A stretch of 64,000 nt of DNA from Cucumis sativus (lineage: Eukaryota; Streptophyta; Magnoliopsida; Cucurbitales; Cucurbitaceae): NCBI RefSeq assembly GCF_000004075.3, contig NC_026657.2, positions 2,294,001 through 2,358,000 on the forward strand, read 5' to 3'. This document shows, piece by piece, positions 1-12,148 of this stretch. The stretch's first letter is position 1, and every line of letters begins with the position of its first letter. The position numbers and the translations under genes are program-made. The notes beneath the pieces were generated by a model. It ran no database searches. It was not told the origin of the DNA and saw nothing but the letters and a program-made list of their open reading frames with translations.

Positions 1-2460
1 GAAAAAAAAGAAGAAATTTATTATAATTTTTTAGCTACTCAAGTAGGGTTTGTGGAGAAAAATAGTTTTATTTTATGATTTTAAATTGGATTTTTAAAGA
101 ATCAAGTAAAAATAGTTACAAGTAATAATTTTTAGTTATTATGGAGATTTTATTTGATATAACCTTAAAAGCTTAGGATATTTTTTATAAAATTATTCAA
201 TGGGATTAATATATATAGCTAAATTGATGCAAATTATTTCTAAATACAAGTTATTTTACACTCCTCTTCCTTAAATGACTTATTTAATATAATACATGGT
301 TTGACATGTACATAATACGTTTAATATTTTCGTACAAAGTCAATCCAAATATCAAACTTATATGCCCTAAATCAATTGACTCATGCAAGTCGAGTTTTCT
401 TAGACCTAGTTTTGGACTTATTTATTAACACCAAATTTATTTTTTGGATGTAGTTTCTAAACTTTCTAACCATTATATCAAATTTGAACCTTATTCTTGA
501 AAAGGTATTTCATGACTAAAGTCAAGTGGATGACAAACTGATCTACAAAACCCAAAACATGACAAGTAATTTTATGCATAATGGGAGATGAACACTCCAT
601 GATATGCAATTTTGTTATAATGATGTGGGGTCAAAACCTAACATTTTGGTTGCATGCATTTGACTAAGTTTTAAACGTTATTATTTTCATTAAGAAAAAC
701 AAAGGCAAGACTAGAACTACAACTACAACTACAACTTGTACGTCTTTATTTTAGATCAGTACATGAATCGATAATGTGTATCAAACATGACTTACTTTAA
801 TTTTGCAATACTTTCCACTACCACTATAACTAAAACTAGAACAAAAAAAAATATGTAAGATAATGTACCTAGCTAGTAAAAAATTTAATTTTTTCAAAAA
901 TAATAATAATATATATATGGGCAAGTTGAGGAGAGAACAAATACAACTATATTTTGATGGGCATAATATTTAATGGGGTGCTTTTTGTTTATTTTGTAAA
1001 ATATATTATTTATAAAGTGTTTATAGTAATAAATGATTTTTGTAATAGAAGGAAGGGGACATTTAAATGGATGAATGATAAGGATGTGTAAATTGTGGTT
1101 TGTTTCTCTTTTTGGTCTCTCTTTTAATATTTAAATCAAAAGACAAAGGTAGTTGGCCTCTAACTTATTTTAATTTCCATTTCTCCTCTCACTTCTTCCG
1201 AATTCTTACATTATACATAATTATAATGTTTCTCTTTTCTTTTTTTAAAAATGTAATAAAGCCTAACACTACTACATCAGAGGTGGAGAATTAAACTTTA
1301 ACATGAAAATCATGTCAACGTCACTTAATCAAGTTTCGTGCATCCATGAACTCTACTATTTTGTCGAATTAAAATTTTCAATATCATACTAGAACTTGAA
1401 AAGAAGCATATATGCTAAATTGAAACTAAACTCAAATGGTAAAAAGCCTCCTTTACAATCCAATCTAAAATAAAAGCTTGCGAATTTTTCATTACTTAGT
1501 TTGTAATCCCATTGAAGAAACAATACTCTATGAAAATGAATAGTAACAAATTTAGTTCCCAAATCTTAAATCAAACGAGGGTAATTATTTTAAAAAATAA
1601 AACTGCTAAACATATCTACATGTATAATAAAATGTCACTATCTACCAACAATGTTAATTACTCATATTATTAGTTGTCTATCACCCGTCTGTCAATAATA
1701 CATAATTAATGACATTTTACTATATTTATAAATAAGTTAGTTCGTTTTGTTATATTTGAAAACAACCTATTTATCAAAAACCCGTGGAAATGAATCCAAA
1801 CAAGAAAGAAAAATTCAATATTCACTCTCCACAAACAGTTTCAATATGAGTCCCCTTTTGCTAATCAAGAGAAAAGAAGCAAGCAAATTGGTTTAAATCT
1901 TCCTTATTTTATGTATTCCATACAAAAAGAATTGAATCTGAATACCAAAATCCTATACCTCAAAACCATAATTAAAAAAGAAAATTTGCACACAATACAA
2001 TTGATTCAAAATAAAATTTCACTTTCAAAAAAGGTTTGAGAAATTCAAAAAACAAAACCCTTAGTCTTTGCCAAGAAGCAGCCAAGGGCTCATAAATGTT
2101 CACAAAAAGCCACCGGCAATTGCATTGATATGACCACTGCTTGTTCTTGCTTCTACGTACATGAATTCCAATGTTGTTCCATTTTGAACAACAAATTCTG
2201 CATATGTTTGCTACTAACTTTTCATCACTCACACATCATAATCACCTCAAAATTGAAAGTGGTCCATTAATCAAAATCATTAATGTTCATTTAAAGGTTG
2301 GATTGTAACACAAGTTAAACAGCCGAATCCCATTTCTAAGGAATGATGAATAATTTCCTTTTCTTTTCTTTCTGTTTTTGGTTCCATCCACATTTGGAGC
2401 ATACAAAACAATTGATACTCAGAAGTAGAAAGAATTTAAATAGCATCAAATACTGAAAAC
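1..2460. other. Intergenic AT-rich stretch, no gene recognised
   Basis: This stretch is low-complexity AT-rich DNA with only short open frames that lack family resemblance, start context or splice continuity. A minus-strand open frame at 1972-2232 (86 codons) sits just downstream of the YbaK-domain gene and could be part of a longer 3' untranslated region, but its translation is not recognisable. No RNA gene or clear transposon terminus was seen. Confidence 0.5.
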
Positions 2461-2532
2461 CTGGATCCTTGTAGTATTAGTCTGTTGTGTTTGATTTGTT
2501 GTTGAGCTTGAACAGGGTGAAAATGGGTCCTT

Positions 2533-5500
2533 CTAACTACACTTGATAATGAAGGGTTTGACATAGTTTATGAATTCCGATGTCCTGATTCCCAACTTCA
2601 GGTCGGTTTCTCCACCGCCCAACCAAAAATAATCAGGATTTAGTTTCACAATCGCTTCATCCAAAATCACCTGAAAGGAGCATGTAACTAGTCAATAAAA
2701 GCACGACCAAGATCGAGATTAAACATACAAATATAGTCAATGACGCATCAGAAAGTATATTTTTCTATTTATATTCGTAGATTGATCCATGACTTTTTAG
2801 TCAATAACGCCCCAATATACTTTTGTATTACATCATAATCTAAAAAATCTACACACATAATGTGATTATTTGCTTAAGGCTTCGGAAAATGTAAAAACTA
2901 AGAACCATTTTGTGTTCAACCACACGGTTATGCTGCCGAACGAACCAGCTTTTAGTTCTAATTTCGATTGAGACATTTTTCAGTGAAGGCAGACTGGCAG
3001 AGTATCATTGGTCTATGCAAAAGCAATAGTGGACCACAACATACTGCCCAACAGAAAATGTTGACAGCAATGAATTGAAACACTGGTCCAACACAGTAGC
3101 TGGAGGCTGGGCAAAAATCAGATGGCAAAGAATCAAGAAAGATCTAGGGATATAACAATGTTAGTGGAAATTCCATTTCCAGGAAGCTTGGACGACAGAG
3201 CCCAAATATGTTAAGTATTTGATTTATTAACTATTTGATATCTGCTATTTCTGGGTCTGTTTCTTATCTTAATTAGTTGTATGAAAGCCTTACCTGGAAA
3301 AAGGTAGATTTGTACCTAGTCTGTAATATATGCCGACAGTGGAATGTTGAAAAGACATACCGGGATTCCATGCCAGTTTACTTGTATTGGCTAAAGGACA
3401 ACTGGCGTTGGATTCTTTTTCACGAGTTCTTTAATAGCCATAGAGTAGTGAGAGATCTTTTGGAATAATCAATCATTTTAGTACCGTTTCTCCAAATTGT
3501 GAGGCCTTTTCTGTGTCTTGAAATACATATACTATGTGAATAGCCATCAAGAAAAAAAATGAACTTGGAAGACTAAAGGATCCGTTGACATCCACGAGAC
3601 GCATCAACCGAAAGGAAACACTTCACCTATTTCTGATTCCTACAACTTACCTTGCTTCAGCTCCTTCATTCTCATGGGTGAGGTAATTGGGAGACATTTA
3701 TGAACCATGTAATAATACTCCGAAATATTGATTGAAAGATAATAAAGTAATTATAACTTGAAACTATTAATTAAGTAATTCGAATTACTTGGACACTCAC
3801 CTCTTAAGCACACTCAAGACAGTTATACAAAGGCTACCTCCCCACGACCCTTCTATTTATGACAAATAGTTTCTAGTTTCTACTCTCTAACAATTCTTAG
3901 CATACTGCCGTACTTATTGCTTTATTGCCCCTAGGTCCAAACCATTAAGTATTGAACCTTTTTAGGAAATCAAACTTGAAGTAAGAAAGCTATAAGTTGA
4001 TAATTCCCAAAGATGAGGAAGCTGGACTCTAGTCTCAGTGGAGATGGCGTCTCTGCCATTGAAGATGTTTCATAAACCAAGTCATGGTCAAAAGGAATAT
4101 TTCCAGCAATAATCTCTCACTTTGTTTGGCTATATTCCTATTACCAAAAAATAAAAACAGTTTACCTTGGGAGTTTGAAGTTGAACCTGCTGCTCTTGGT
4201 TGGCCCAAAGTCCATCTGTTAGTTTCTTTTATTTTTTATCTAAGTTGGGTTTCCTCTCCATTTTCCTCTTATTGATGACACTTTAATCATTCTCCTTTTC
4301 CCATTCTTTAGATTTTATAACTTACCTCAGTTAGTTACAACAATCTCCTGATAAATGGTTGATTTTATGCCTACTTTGTTACAATGTTCACGATGAAATT
4401 AAAGAACACAGAAGATATGGTAGAATTTAATATAGGTTAGCCTTCCATCTTATTGAAAGTAGAGATGTCGAACTAACACAAGTTTATGTGGAAACCCTAG
4501 TGTAGGGAGAAAAACTACGATGATGATATTTCTTATTATTTTCTTATGATAATAAAGGTAAAAAGGGAAAAATATTTATAGGCAACACAATAACAAAAAT
4601 TAGGACAAAGTGAATCTCAACTACCTTTGAGCTTTCAACATGACCCAAGCCCATTATTTCTAACACATCCAACAAGAATAGACAACAAGAACCATATAAA
4701 AGAAAATAGGCATCATCACTTTTGCAAAAAAAAAAACATTACCAGCAAATTGATGGATATTTGAGAGGTTAAAGGATCATTAAAGCACATATGTAAGAAA
4801 AATAAATTAAAAACTTAAAGATGGCCATATGGGTTACTCGAGCTAGAAATTTTTTGATAAATTAAGTCAAAATCAGATATTGAGGTGCTTACTGGAATAT
4901 CCGTTTTCATGCCAATGCACGTCACTCCATTATGCTCATATCCAGTTAGTTTTGCAGATATCTCCTCTGGAGCAAGTCTCACTGTGTAAATTAGAAACCA
5001 TGATAGCTGTCTAATGTTAAATATACAAATGGAAACAAAAACATTTACAGCTACTGTGGCATCTGAAACATCAGTGCGTCCCCTTTGCTTTTCTAACATG
5101 GTTTGTATAGTGATTTTCCTTTTATTTTTCATTTTCATTTTTTATTAAAGCCAACAACAACTATGGTATTTCAATAATCTCATTCTCACTTTTAGTAGCC
5201 GTTTTTGGTTGGTTTGATCATGGTTTTGCATGGCCTCCCCTTGTTCTTTCATAGATCTAGATCAAAGCATGAACAAACTAATGGTGCTTGGATTGCATAA
5301 TGCCATAATCTCCTCAGTTAACTAAATCAAAGCATGCACGTGAATATAGTAACTGTCAAACCCCCAATAGTCAATACGTACTTTAGAAGGGGTAGAAATG
5401 GGAATTCACCTGGCGTACATAATGAAGCACATGTGAGATAGGGTATGCAATGCGTTTTCTATTTAGGGGAGTTAGTGTGTCAGAAGTCTTTATGCTGAAC

Positions 5501-7306
5501 GTTTGTATTTTGGGAATAAGGAGTCTCTGTCCTTGCTAAGGTGAGATTACAGGCTTGCAGTAACACATTTAATATCATTTAGGAATCTAAAACGGGATAT
5601 TAGAAAACTTACAGTTGAATTTCTTTTTTGCTATCTTGCCATCATTGAGTGAATACAGGAAGCTTCTAATCGTTTCAGCATTAAATTTGGCAGTATACTG
5701 CATTCAGAAATGTTATACTTTTAAAGCTAATACAGATCTTTCAGACCACACTGTTTACATAAAACGGAAATTAAGTCAATACCTGAACAACAACAATATA
5801 GTATTTTGAATTGTTGCGATCACTGCAATCAACAATATGGGATGGGGCTTGAGTATTTACCTGACAGAAAAAACAGAAGTATACCAAATGCCAGTCATTT
5901 TTTAGCATCTACAAAAACTGGCCAAGGAAGGAGAGATCATAGATATGATAAATAATATTTTAGAGTAGCACACAATAAATGCTGAGTTCTTTTCAACTAA
6001 ATTTTGAATTCTAAATGGTTGACTTTGTATACAGTATTTGACAACGAAATTTGTCTATCACCTTCAAACTGACAGTCATACACCTAACAATTGTCAAGCA
6101 TGTCAACAAATCAGCAGCAACATGTACCCTTTTGACTAAACTTATATCAATTATCAAGTATAAACACCACATTTGCAAAAGTAATAAAAATATGAGAAGG
6201 GCCTTTTCTTCCCATCTCTTCTCTCTTTCAAGTTCTGTCGGGCAAATTTACTTTATTAGAAGTAAAATCATTGGACGTCCTAGCCAAGAACTATATGGAA
6301 GGTGAAAATAATGATAAATTATATGATTCCATTTGTTGCTCAAAACAATTCATTAACACATAAAGAAATAGAAAACTTTCGGGAAACTCACTCTCAAATT
6401 AGCACTGATTAAGAAAAGTTATAAAAAATCTTGGAGTGTCTGAACTAAAAACTACTATATACGAAAGCACCAAGAAAATCGTACAAATATAGTTCAATCC
6501 CATCTAAAATTCTCCTACTAACTTTTCAACAAATATCCCATGATGGTATTGCAACAAGATCCTGAATTTGCTACAAAAAGGATAGTTTCAAGCAATCTAG
6601 CATAAAATGTGCAAGAAATTTTTGGAAGCATATATACGCACAAGTCACAAACTAATGAATTATCATTGTCTTATCAAATAAAATGTAAAAAGAAAAAGAA
6701 AAAAGAAAACCCCACGATTAAGGACTTAAATACACATGCTTTGTTCAATACATTTCTAACTACCACAAAATCCCTATCCCTTTCCAAAAGAAAAAAAAAT
6801 GCAATTCAGTAAGAGAGACACTCAACAACCATGGTAATTCCATCGGAAGCATTTCCAGAAAGTACTCTACGGTCCACACAATACCCACTACTTCAAAACC
6901 AAATAAGGAAAATACGATATGAAAAGGGCCAAATGCAATCAACATACGCACTCAAAATCATAAAACCAAAAACACACATTTGAAATTGCAATAAAGAACG
7001 AATCCGATTCCAAAAACGCACCAGAACGATGCTCTTGCAGAGATGGTCGATAGAGGCAGCATCAAGAACGTCCCGTCGCGCTTCGAGGGGCCAATCGTAG
7101 TAATCGGAAGGCACCCTTTTGAAGGAAAAGTCGTTGACAGCGTTGGTTGTGAGAATGGCAGAGAGTCGAGCCACGGTGTCGTCATCATCAGCACCATCAG
7201 AGGGAACAGAGGAAGGAGGAGAGTCAAGATTTGGAAGGCATTTGAGGTCGAGGTTCTGTGCTTCCATGGAGTTCTGCTCTGCCATTGCTTCACTTTCAGT
7301 TCCCAT
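2533..7306 (-). CDS. YbaK/ProRS-associated domain protein, putative aminoacyl-tRNA editing factor (5 exons)
   Basis: Coding exons on the minus strand: 7022-7306, 5783-5860, 5613-5697, 4893-4981 and 2533-2670. They total 675 nt, 224 aa plus stop, with GT..AG introns and phases that fit. The start was chosen as the first ATG of the long first exon (MGTESEAMAEQ...); an internal ATG is possible. The N-terminus is acidic and low in complexity (DDDD near residue 40). The conserved plant family block begins at RVPSDYYDWPLEARRDV (about residue 64). It continues through VNTQAPSHIVDCS, YYIVVVQYTAKFNAET and RLAPEEISAKLTGYEHNG, and ends with NPDYFWLGGGETDLKLG. This is the YbaK/ProX fold, known in other members to hydrolyse mischarged tRNAs in trans. 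No synthetase domain is attached. Substrate and compartment cannot be read from the sequence; no obvious transit peptide is seen. Arabidopsis has a protein of the same architecture. Intron 4 (2671-4892) holds a candidate solo LTR. Confidence 0.88.
4377..4674 (-). mobile_element. Candidate solo LTR (about 298 bp) in a YbaK-gene intron
   Basis: Read on the minus strand, the segment begins TGTTGGATGTGTTAG and ends GAACATTGTAACA, i.e. TG...CA with short inverted ends. It contains a TATA-like TATAAATA roughly 100 nt in. Size, ends and TATA position fit a small Copia-type solo LTR. No flanking 5-bp target duplication is visible (left TACTT, right AGAAT), so the exact borders or the identity may be wrong. 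Confidence 0.42.
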
Positions 7307-7439
7307 TTGCTAATTCAGCTGAACCTCAATTTCCTTTTCTCAATTGCAAATTTGGTCCTTTTAAATTTTCATATTTGTCTCTCTTTCTAAAATTAACAAT
7401 TTTTTTAATTAAATTAAAATTAAACATAAAAATAAATTA

Positions 7440-8127
7440 TATATTTAATAGATAATAAGATTAACCTCATGGTTCGTAAATTTCAACAAAGTATTCAATA
7501 GACCAAAGAGAGATTAGTTTTATGGTATTGTTCATAGTCCATCTTTTGAACTTTGAGGTTTAATTCCAAAATAAAATTGACACATTTCACCATCATAGAT
7601 AAAAATTAAGTTTTTAAATTTCAATTTTAGATTCACATGTAAACTTTGAACTTTAGAAGTATATCTTAAATTTTCATTCATGTCCAATAATTCCTAACCT
7701 ATTGTATTTCTCTTAACATTAAGTGCATAACTTAATAAAAATAAAAACAAACGTCAAAAATGTTCAAAATTTAAAATTAGATCCTAAAAAGTTCTTAAAT
7801 AGAACAAAGGGCCTCTAATAAAGCAATAAAAAGAAAGTTTTAACTTCCAACTATATAATCAATATTTTTCTCCAACCTTTTTATCCTTGGGCTACATTAT
7901 TAAAAGAATCTGTTATGCAGATACTGAACTACCAGGGAAAACTACAACATCAATGCACGAAAGTTCAAACAAAAACAGGTCGGTCACAAAAAGAGAAAAT
8001 CCTACTTCAGATGATGCCAAACAAGAAAATTGTGAAATCATCCTGGTGGATGTATCCAGTTTCTTTCAAACTATTTATATCATGAAATACACAATCAAAA
8101 TGATGTCCGGTAACTGCTCGAAGCTTA
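7440..8127. other. Short intergenic spacer between two minus-strand genes
   Basis: AT-rich sequence separating the 5' end of the YbaK-domain gene from the 3' end of the GCD1-like gene. It must contain the promoter of the former and the polyadenylation region of the latter. The plus-strand open frame over 7887-8225 mostly overlaps the antisense of the GCD1-like last exon and is not considered coding. No TATA box stands out with confidence. Confidence 0.4.
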
Positions 8128-10543
8128 TCATGGAAGGATTTTACGTCGATGGCGAGGTGTTTCTCGCCTCACATACATCTTCTCCATTTCGTTCAATGGC
8201 CGGCTTGAACCATTGGGCAAGCTGACAAACTTCCTTCCACCACCGCTTCCCTGTTTTCCTCGAGGTCCCAGTTTCTCTATTGTGAATTTCCATCCATCTG
8301 CATCCCGACGCCTACTATATTTGTGGCGGAAGACCTCTCCTGCAACCTGCATTTTGAAGAAAACATATTTGTTATATTGATGATGTTATTGTTATGTGCA
8401 AATAGAAAATCGGGACTGTTTGTATCTGTACACCTAAACCATTATATCATTAGAGACATCATATCTACAATTCCCCTGTGATAAATATCCATCATCATCA
8501 TTAACTATGTAAAGGCTCGATCCTGTCTTTAGCCTATTAAACCATTGTTGGTTAATATCAATTCCACATTTCAGAATCATCTAAGTCAAATGAAGTAAGA
8601 ATTGTTTGGTAAACAGCTTCAAAAAGATTCTATTTCATTACTCACGCAGCCATTTCATATCCAAATAGTGTAGCATGAGTACATCAGAACTTACTTTCTT
8701 TTTGTTAAAATTCAACTTCTCGACAAATTCTTGATAAAGCATTTCGTCTTCTTTTTGGGAAATCTCATAATGGACTTCATCCAAATCTCTGGTTGTACCA
8801 TCCCAACCCTCGGGCATAACCTTGAAATCAGGTTTGTACGGAAGGGATGCCACATGGAATTCTCGGTCATGGGATTTAAAGAATCTGCAAGAAACAATGC
8901 CAATGGTAACCAAAATAAGATGGCAATTGTGAACAAGATAATAAATTTATTAACCAACTATAAGGGAGACAAGACTTAAGAGGTCGATGCCAATGTTAAA
9001 CAAGTTTATACATGTCAACTTAAAAATCTTTTGTGCGGTAACTACAAAATCTTATGCACGCCTACATATAGATATTTTACCTTTGAAGCTAATCACAACA
9101 AGAGCATTAACTAATATAATGAAATAATCTTACACAGTGAATTGTCTGCTAAAAAAATCTTTGAAACATTGAACTTCACCTTAGAAGATTCATAATATTA
9201 ATAGTGGTGGCCTTGTGAGATATTACAATGTAAGAAGTAGATTGAATTCAAGCACTTGAATGGCTTCAGGAAAAAAACGATTAAAAGTTAGAATTCAAAG
9301 ACAAAGTAATTAACATAGTATAAGTGTGTACCTCATGGAGAATTGAAATATTAGCCAGCACTAATGTATTTGATTCAATCAACAGATGGTTTTATCTTTT
9401 ATAGTTTTATGGAGAATAGAAATAATTTATTCAAAAGCTCAACTGAAAGTTAAACAAGGAAACATGTGCCTTCATAAAATATTTTACATGTGAATAAAAG
9501 TAAACATTAAGAAACTGTAAACATAAATAACCAAACAGGTGTTCAGGTACCAATCACATATATGTTCGTGGTTTTCTTTCCTTGAAATGTTAAATCCAGA
9601 TATTATAGAATAAAAGTCCTAAGAACACAATGGTTTTATTTTACCTACAAGGGTGATTGTCCATGCAAAGACAAAAATAGAAAGGGATAAATAACTTTTT
9701 AAAGATACTATGCTGATATCCATTTAAAATTTTATAAAAAACGATTGTAAGTATATTATTAGCGCCATTGTTCAAGAGAAGTTAAGCATTTGTAACATAC
9801 TCAGGGAAGTTATCGAGTAAAAGCTCAACAGAATCATCCAACGGGTGGCCCAATTTTTTCTCCTCTTCCTCTTCAAGCTCTTTCAGCCAAAGAATGGCAT
9901 GAACCCTTTGCCTCATAATCCTGTAATCTTTAGCAAGCTTCTCGATGGTATATACCTCAGGGTTCTCCTTGTGCAAGCGATACATCTCGGCTTTCTCTGA
10001 GTCTTTGAGATAAGATCCTCTAGCGCCAGGCTCTTTTACTTGTTTCAAAAGAATGCTCGTCTCCCTCATCCTTTCACCCCACTTATCCACATAGACTTTG
10101 CTTTTCCGGTTTTCCGCCTCTAGTTCCCTTACTTTGTCTTCAAATTCTTGCAACCCAGAAACTAATGAAGACTGGGGTGATTCTGAATTACCTCCTCCAC
10201 TAGCCCTGCGGCCTACAGCCTCCCCATCAAAATGCTCTTTGGTCAATCCAGTAGACCAAGAGGAAGCAGAATCCCAGCCTAAATCATCCGATGTCGGGCC
10301 AGAAAACGATTCGCTCACACTTTTATCCCATTCATTCTTAGTATCACCTCCACCAAATCCACCAGATTTCGCAGAGAACTCTCTCAAAGTGGTTAACCAA
10401 GCTCCTTGAACATGCTTCAATGTTGAAACTGAATCAACAAGTAAATTACACCCTACATTTTGTTTTAGAAGTCTTGAAGTATTTGTATTTTTTCCAAGAG
10501 AAGTGGAACTGAGACGGTAAATTAAATTATGCAAATTTTGCAT
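8128..10543 (-). CDS. GCD1: GAMETE CELL DEFECTIVE 1-like mitochondrial protein (Bot1p/mS45 family), 3 coding exons
   Basis: Coding exons on the minus strand: 9801-10543, 8695-8884 and 8128-8346, joined by GT..AG introns. They total 1152 nt, encoding 383 aa. The first ATG gives MQNLHNLIYRLSSTSLG, rich in Arg/Ser/Leu and poor in acids, as expected of a mitochondrial presequence. A Gly/Ser-rich linker and a charged coiled-coil-like stretch follow. The core contains YTIEKLAKDYRIMRQRVHAI, LWLKELEEEEEKKLGHPL and FNKKKVAGEVFRHKYSRRR. The C-terminus is RPLNEMEKMYVRRETPRHRR. I recognise this as the plant protein called GCD1, with a eukaryotic mitochondrial regulator domain related to fission-yeast Bot1p and, as far as I recall, a small-subunit mitoribosomal protein; rice and Arabidopsis mutants have gamete defects. 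The family name is recalled from memory. The gene has a spliced 5' leader. Confidence 0.8.
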
Positions 10544-10606
10544 GGTCAAATTACAACCCCTCTCTGAAAGTGCCACAACAACAACTCTATCCCTTACAAA
10601 CCAGAA

Positions 10607-10980
10607 CCTGAAGGCAAAATGAAGTTGAAATCACTCAAACTGATGTCATTTTAAAAATGAAGCAAACTACAAGTGAACTTCCTTTTCTTTTTTGTTTGTT
10701 TCTTCTAACAAGTGATGCAATCTTAGTTATGAACATTGGCAGAAGAAGAAATCAACCAGAGAAACAAAAGAAATCGTCGATTCCTGTTCGTGAGTGAATA
10801 GAATAAATCAACCAACCAAAATAAAAGAAAAATGATAAAACAACATATAAAAAACCTTGAGGTGGATCTGAAAAGCCGGCGACGGCGTAGGTGGAAGCAA
10901 CTGAGAGTACGTGGGGGAGGCGGCGAAGATTAAGCACTAAGCCGGAAATGGGAGGGAGGGGGCACTAAATGCGAAGAAGG
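10607..10980 (-). other. Non-coding first exon and 5'UTR intron of the GCD1-like gene
   Basis: On the minus strand a GC-richer block down to 10856 ends CCACCTCAAG before a GT donor. An acceptor (TTGCCTTCAG) lies just before 10607, so the leader is interrupted by an intron of about 249 nt (10608-10855). The first exon is open in one frame (reading LRRLPHVLSVASTYAVAG) but has no ATG, and after splicing that frame reaches a stop codon before the chosen start at 10543. I therefore treat it as untranslated. The upstream end is approximate. Confidence 0.55.
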
Positions 10981-10989
10981 GTTTCGGAA

Positions 10990-12148
10990 GAAAGAAAAAA
11001 GCTGAGTTCAATACAAAGAAAATGATGAAGGAAAAATATAAAAAACTAAGTTTTTACATGGTGTATTTGGTTTTTAAAGATTTTTAATTTTAAAAAAATG
11101 CATTATTTTAATTTGCCAAACACCAATCCTAATATTTTTTTAAATAGTTTTTTTATAAATTTTATGTAAAGTTATACAAACAAAATATATTTTAAAAAAG
11201 TTAAAACTATTTAAAAAATATGGTAAAAGTATCTCATTCTCTCTTACTCATTTGAGTTTTCTTTTTATAAATAGTTTTAATTTTAAATATTTTTAAAATA
11301 GTAAAATATTAAAATTATTGATAAAATATAGCAAACTTAATCAACCTCTATCTCATTTAACAATTTTTTTATTATATTTTGTAAATTGATTATTTTTTTT
11401 TGTACTATTCATAAAAGAAAATTAATATTTTTTTTTTTTTGGTAATTTATAACCATTCCTCTTTAAAATAGTTATTAATATTTTATGGCTTTAAAACCAA
11501 TTATTCTTATGTTATTTATATTATATTTACATTGTGATACTTTTCTTCGTAGATTTTCTATAAAAAAACATGACAACATGGAAAATCGATCAAAATTTTA
11601 AATTTTGGTGATAACCAAAGTTTAACAATGATATAAAAAATAATGGAAATTTTAAAAATTGTTCTTCTTTATTATTATTATTTTTTTTTATCAAAAACGG
11701 TACTAAATAATCCTGAACTTTATTTTTAAAAAATAGTATGGTTAAAATGCTTAAAAATTCTATACTTTGGAAAATTTTCATCATAATTTTATTGATAATA
11801 TAAAATTATGAAAGGACATAAAAGTGACAAGAGATTACATCTTTTAAATTTAATCTATAAAAATTCATACGATAGTTAACTTCACTCTTTTACTATAGAG
11901 TTCTGTATAAAAAATGTTACGGCTCTCCAATTCAAATTTTATTATCCAACAATTTAATTACTTGTAATTGCACACAAATTATTTAAACTTAAAATCTCAA
12001 TTAGGTCTTCCAACAAAATGCACTACTTATTATAAAGTTTTTGTTTCTAAAAATTCATTACATCATATCTAATACATAAAAACATTTTGTCACATATATA
12101 TAGATAAGAAACTCGTAGGATAGAATAATCTATAGTTGAAAATTACAT
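10990..12148. other. AT-rich intergenic spacer
   Basis: Homopolymer-rich AT sequence between the GCD1-like promoter side and the 3' end of the terpene synthase gene. It contains a short inverted pair GGTGTATTTGG (about 11059) and CCAAACACC (about 11124), perhaps a fragment of a small transposon, but nothing else definable. Confidence 0.4.

Noticed and set aside
1972..2232. 86-codon minus-strand open frame next to the YbaK-domain gene
   Set aside because: No recognisable family, no splice partners, and it lies just beyond a complete gene with its own stop; more likely untranslated or intergenic DNA.
6893..7455. Several overlapping frames on both strands at the first exon of the YbaK-domain gene
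   Set aside because: They are shadows of the coding exon; only the minus-strand frame from 7306 continues through the splice sites into a known domain.
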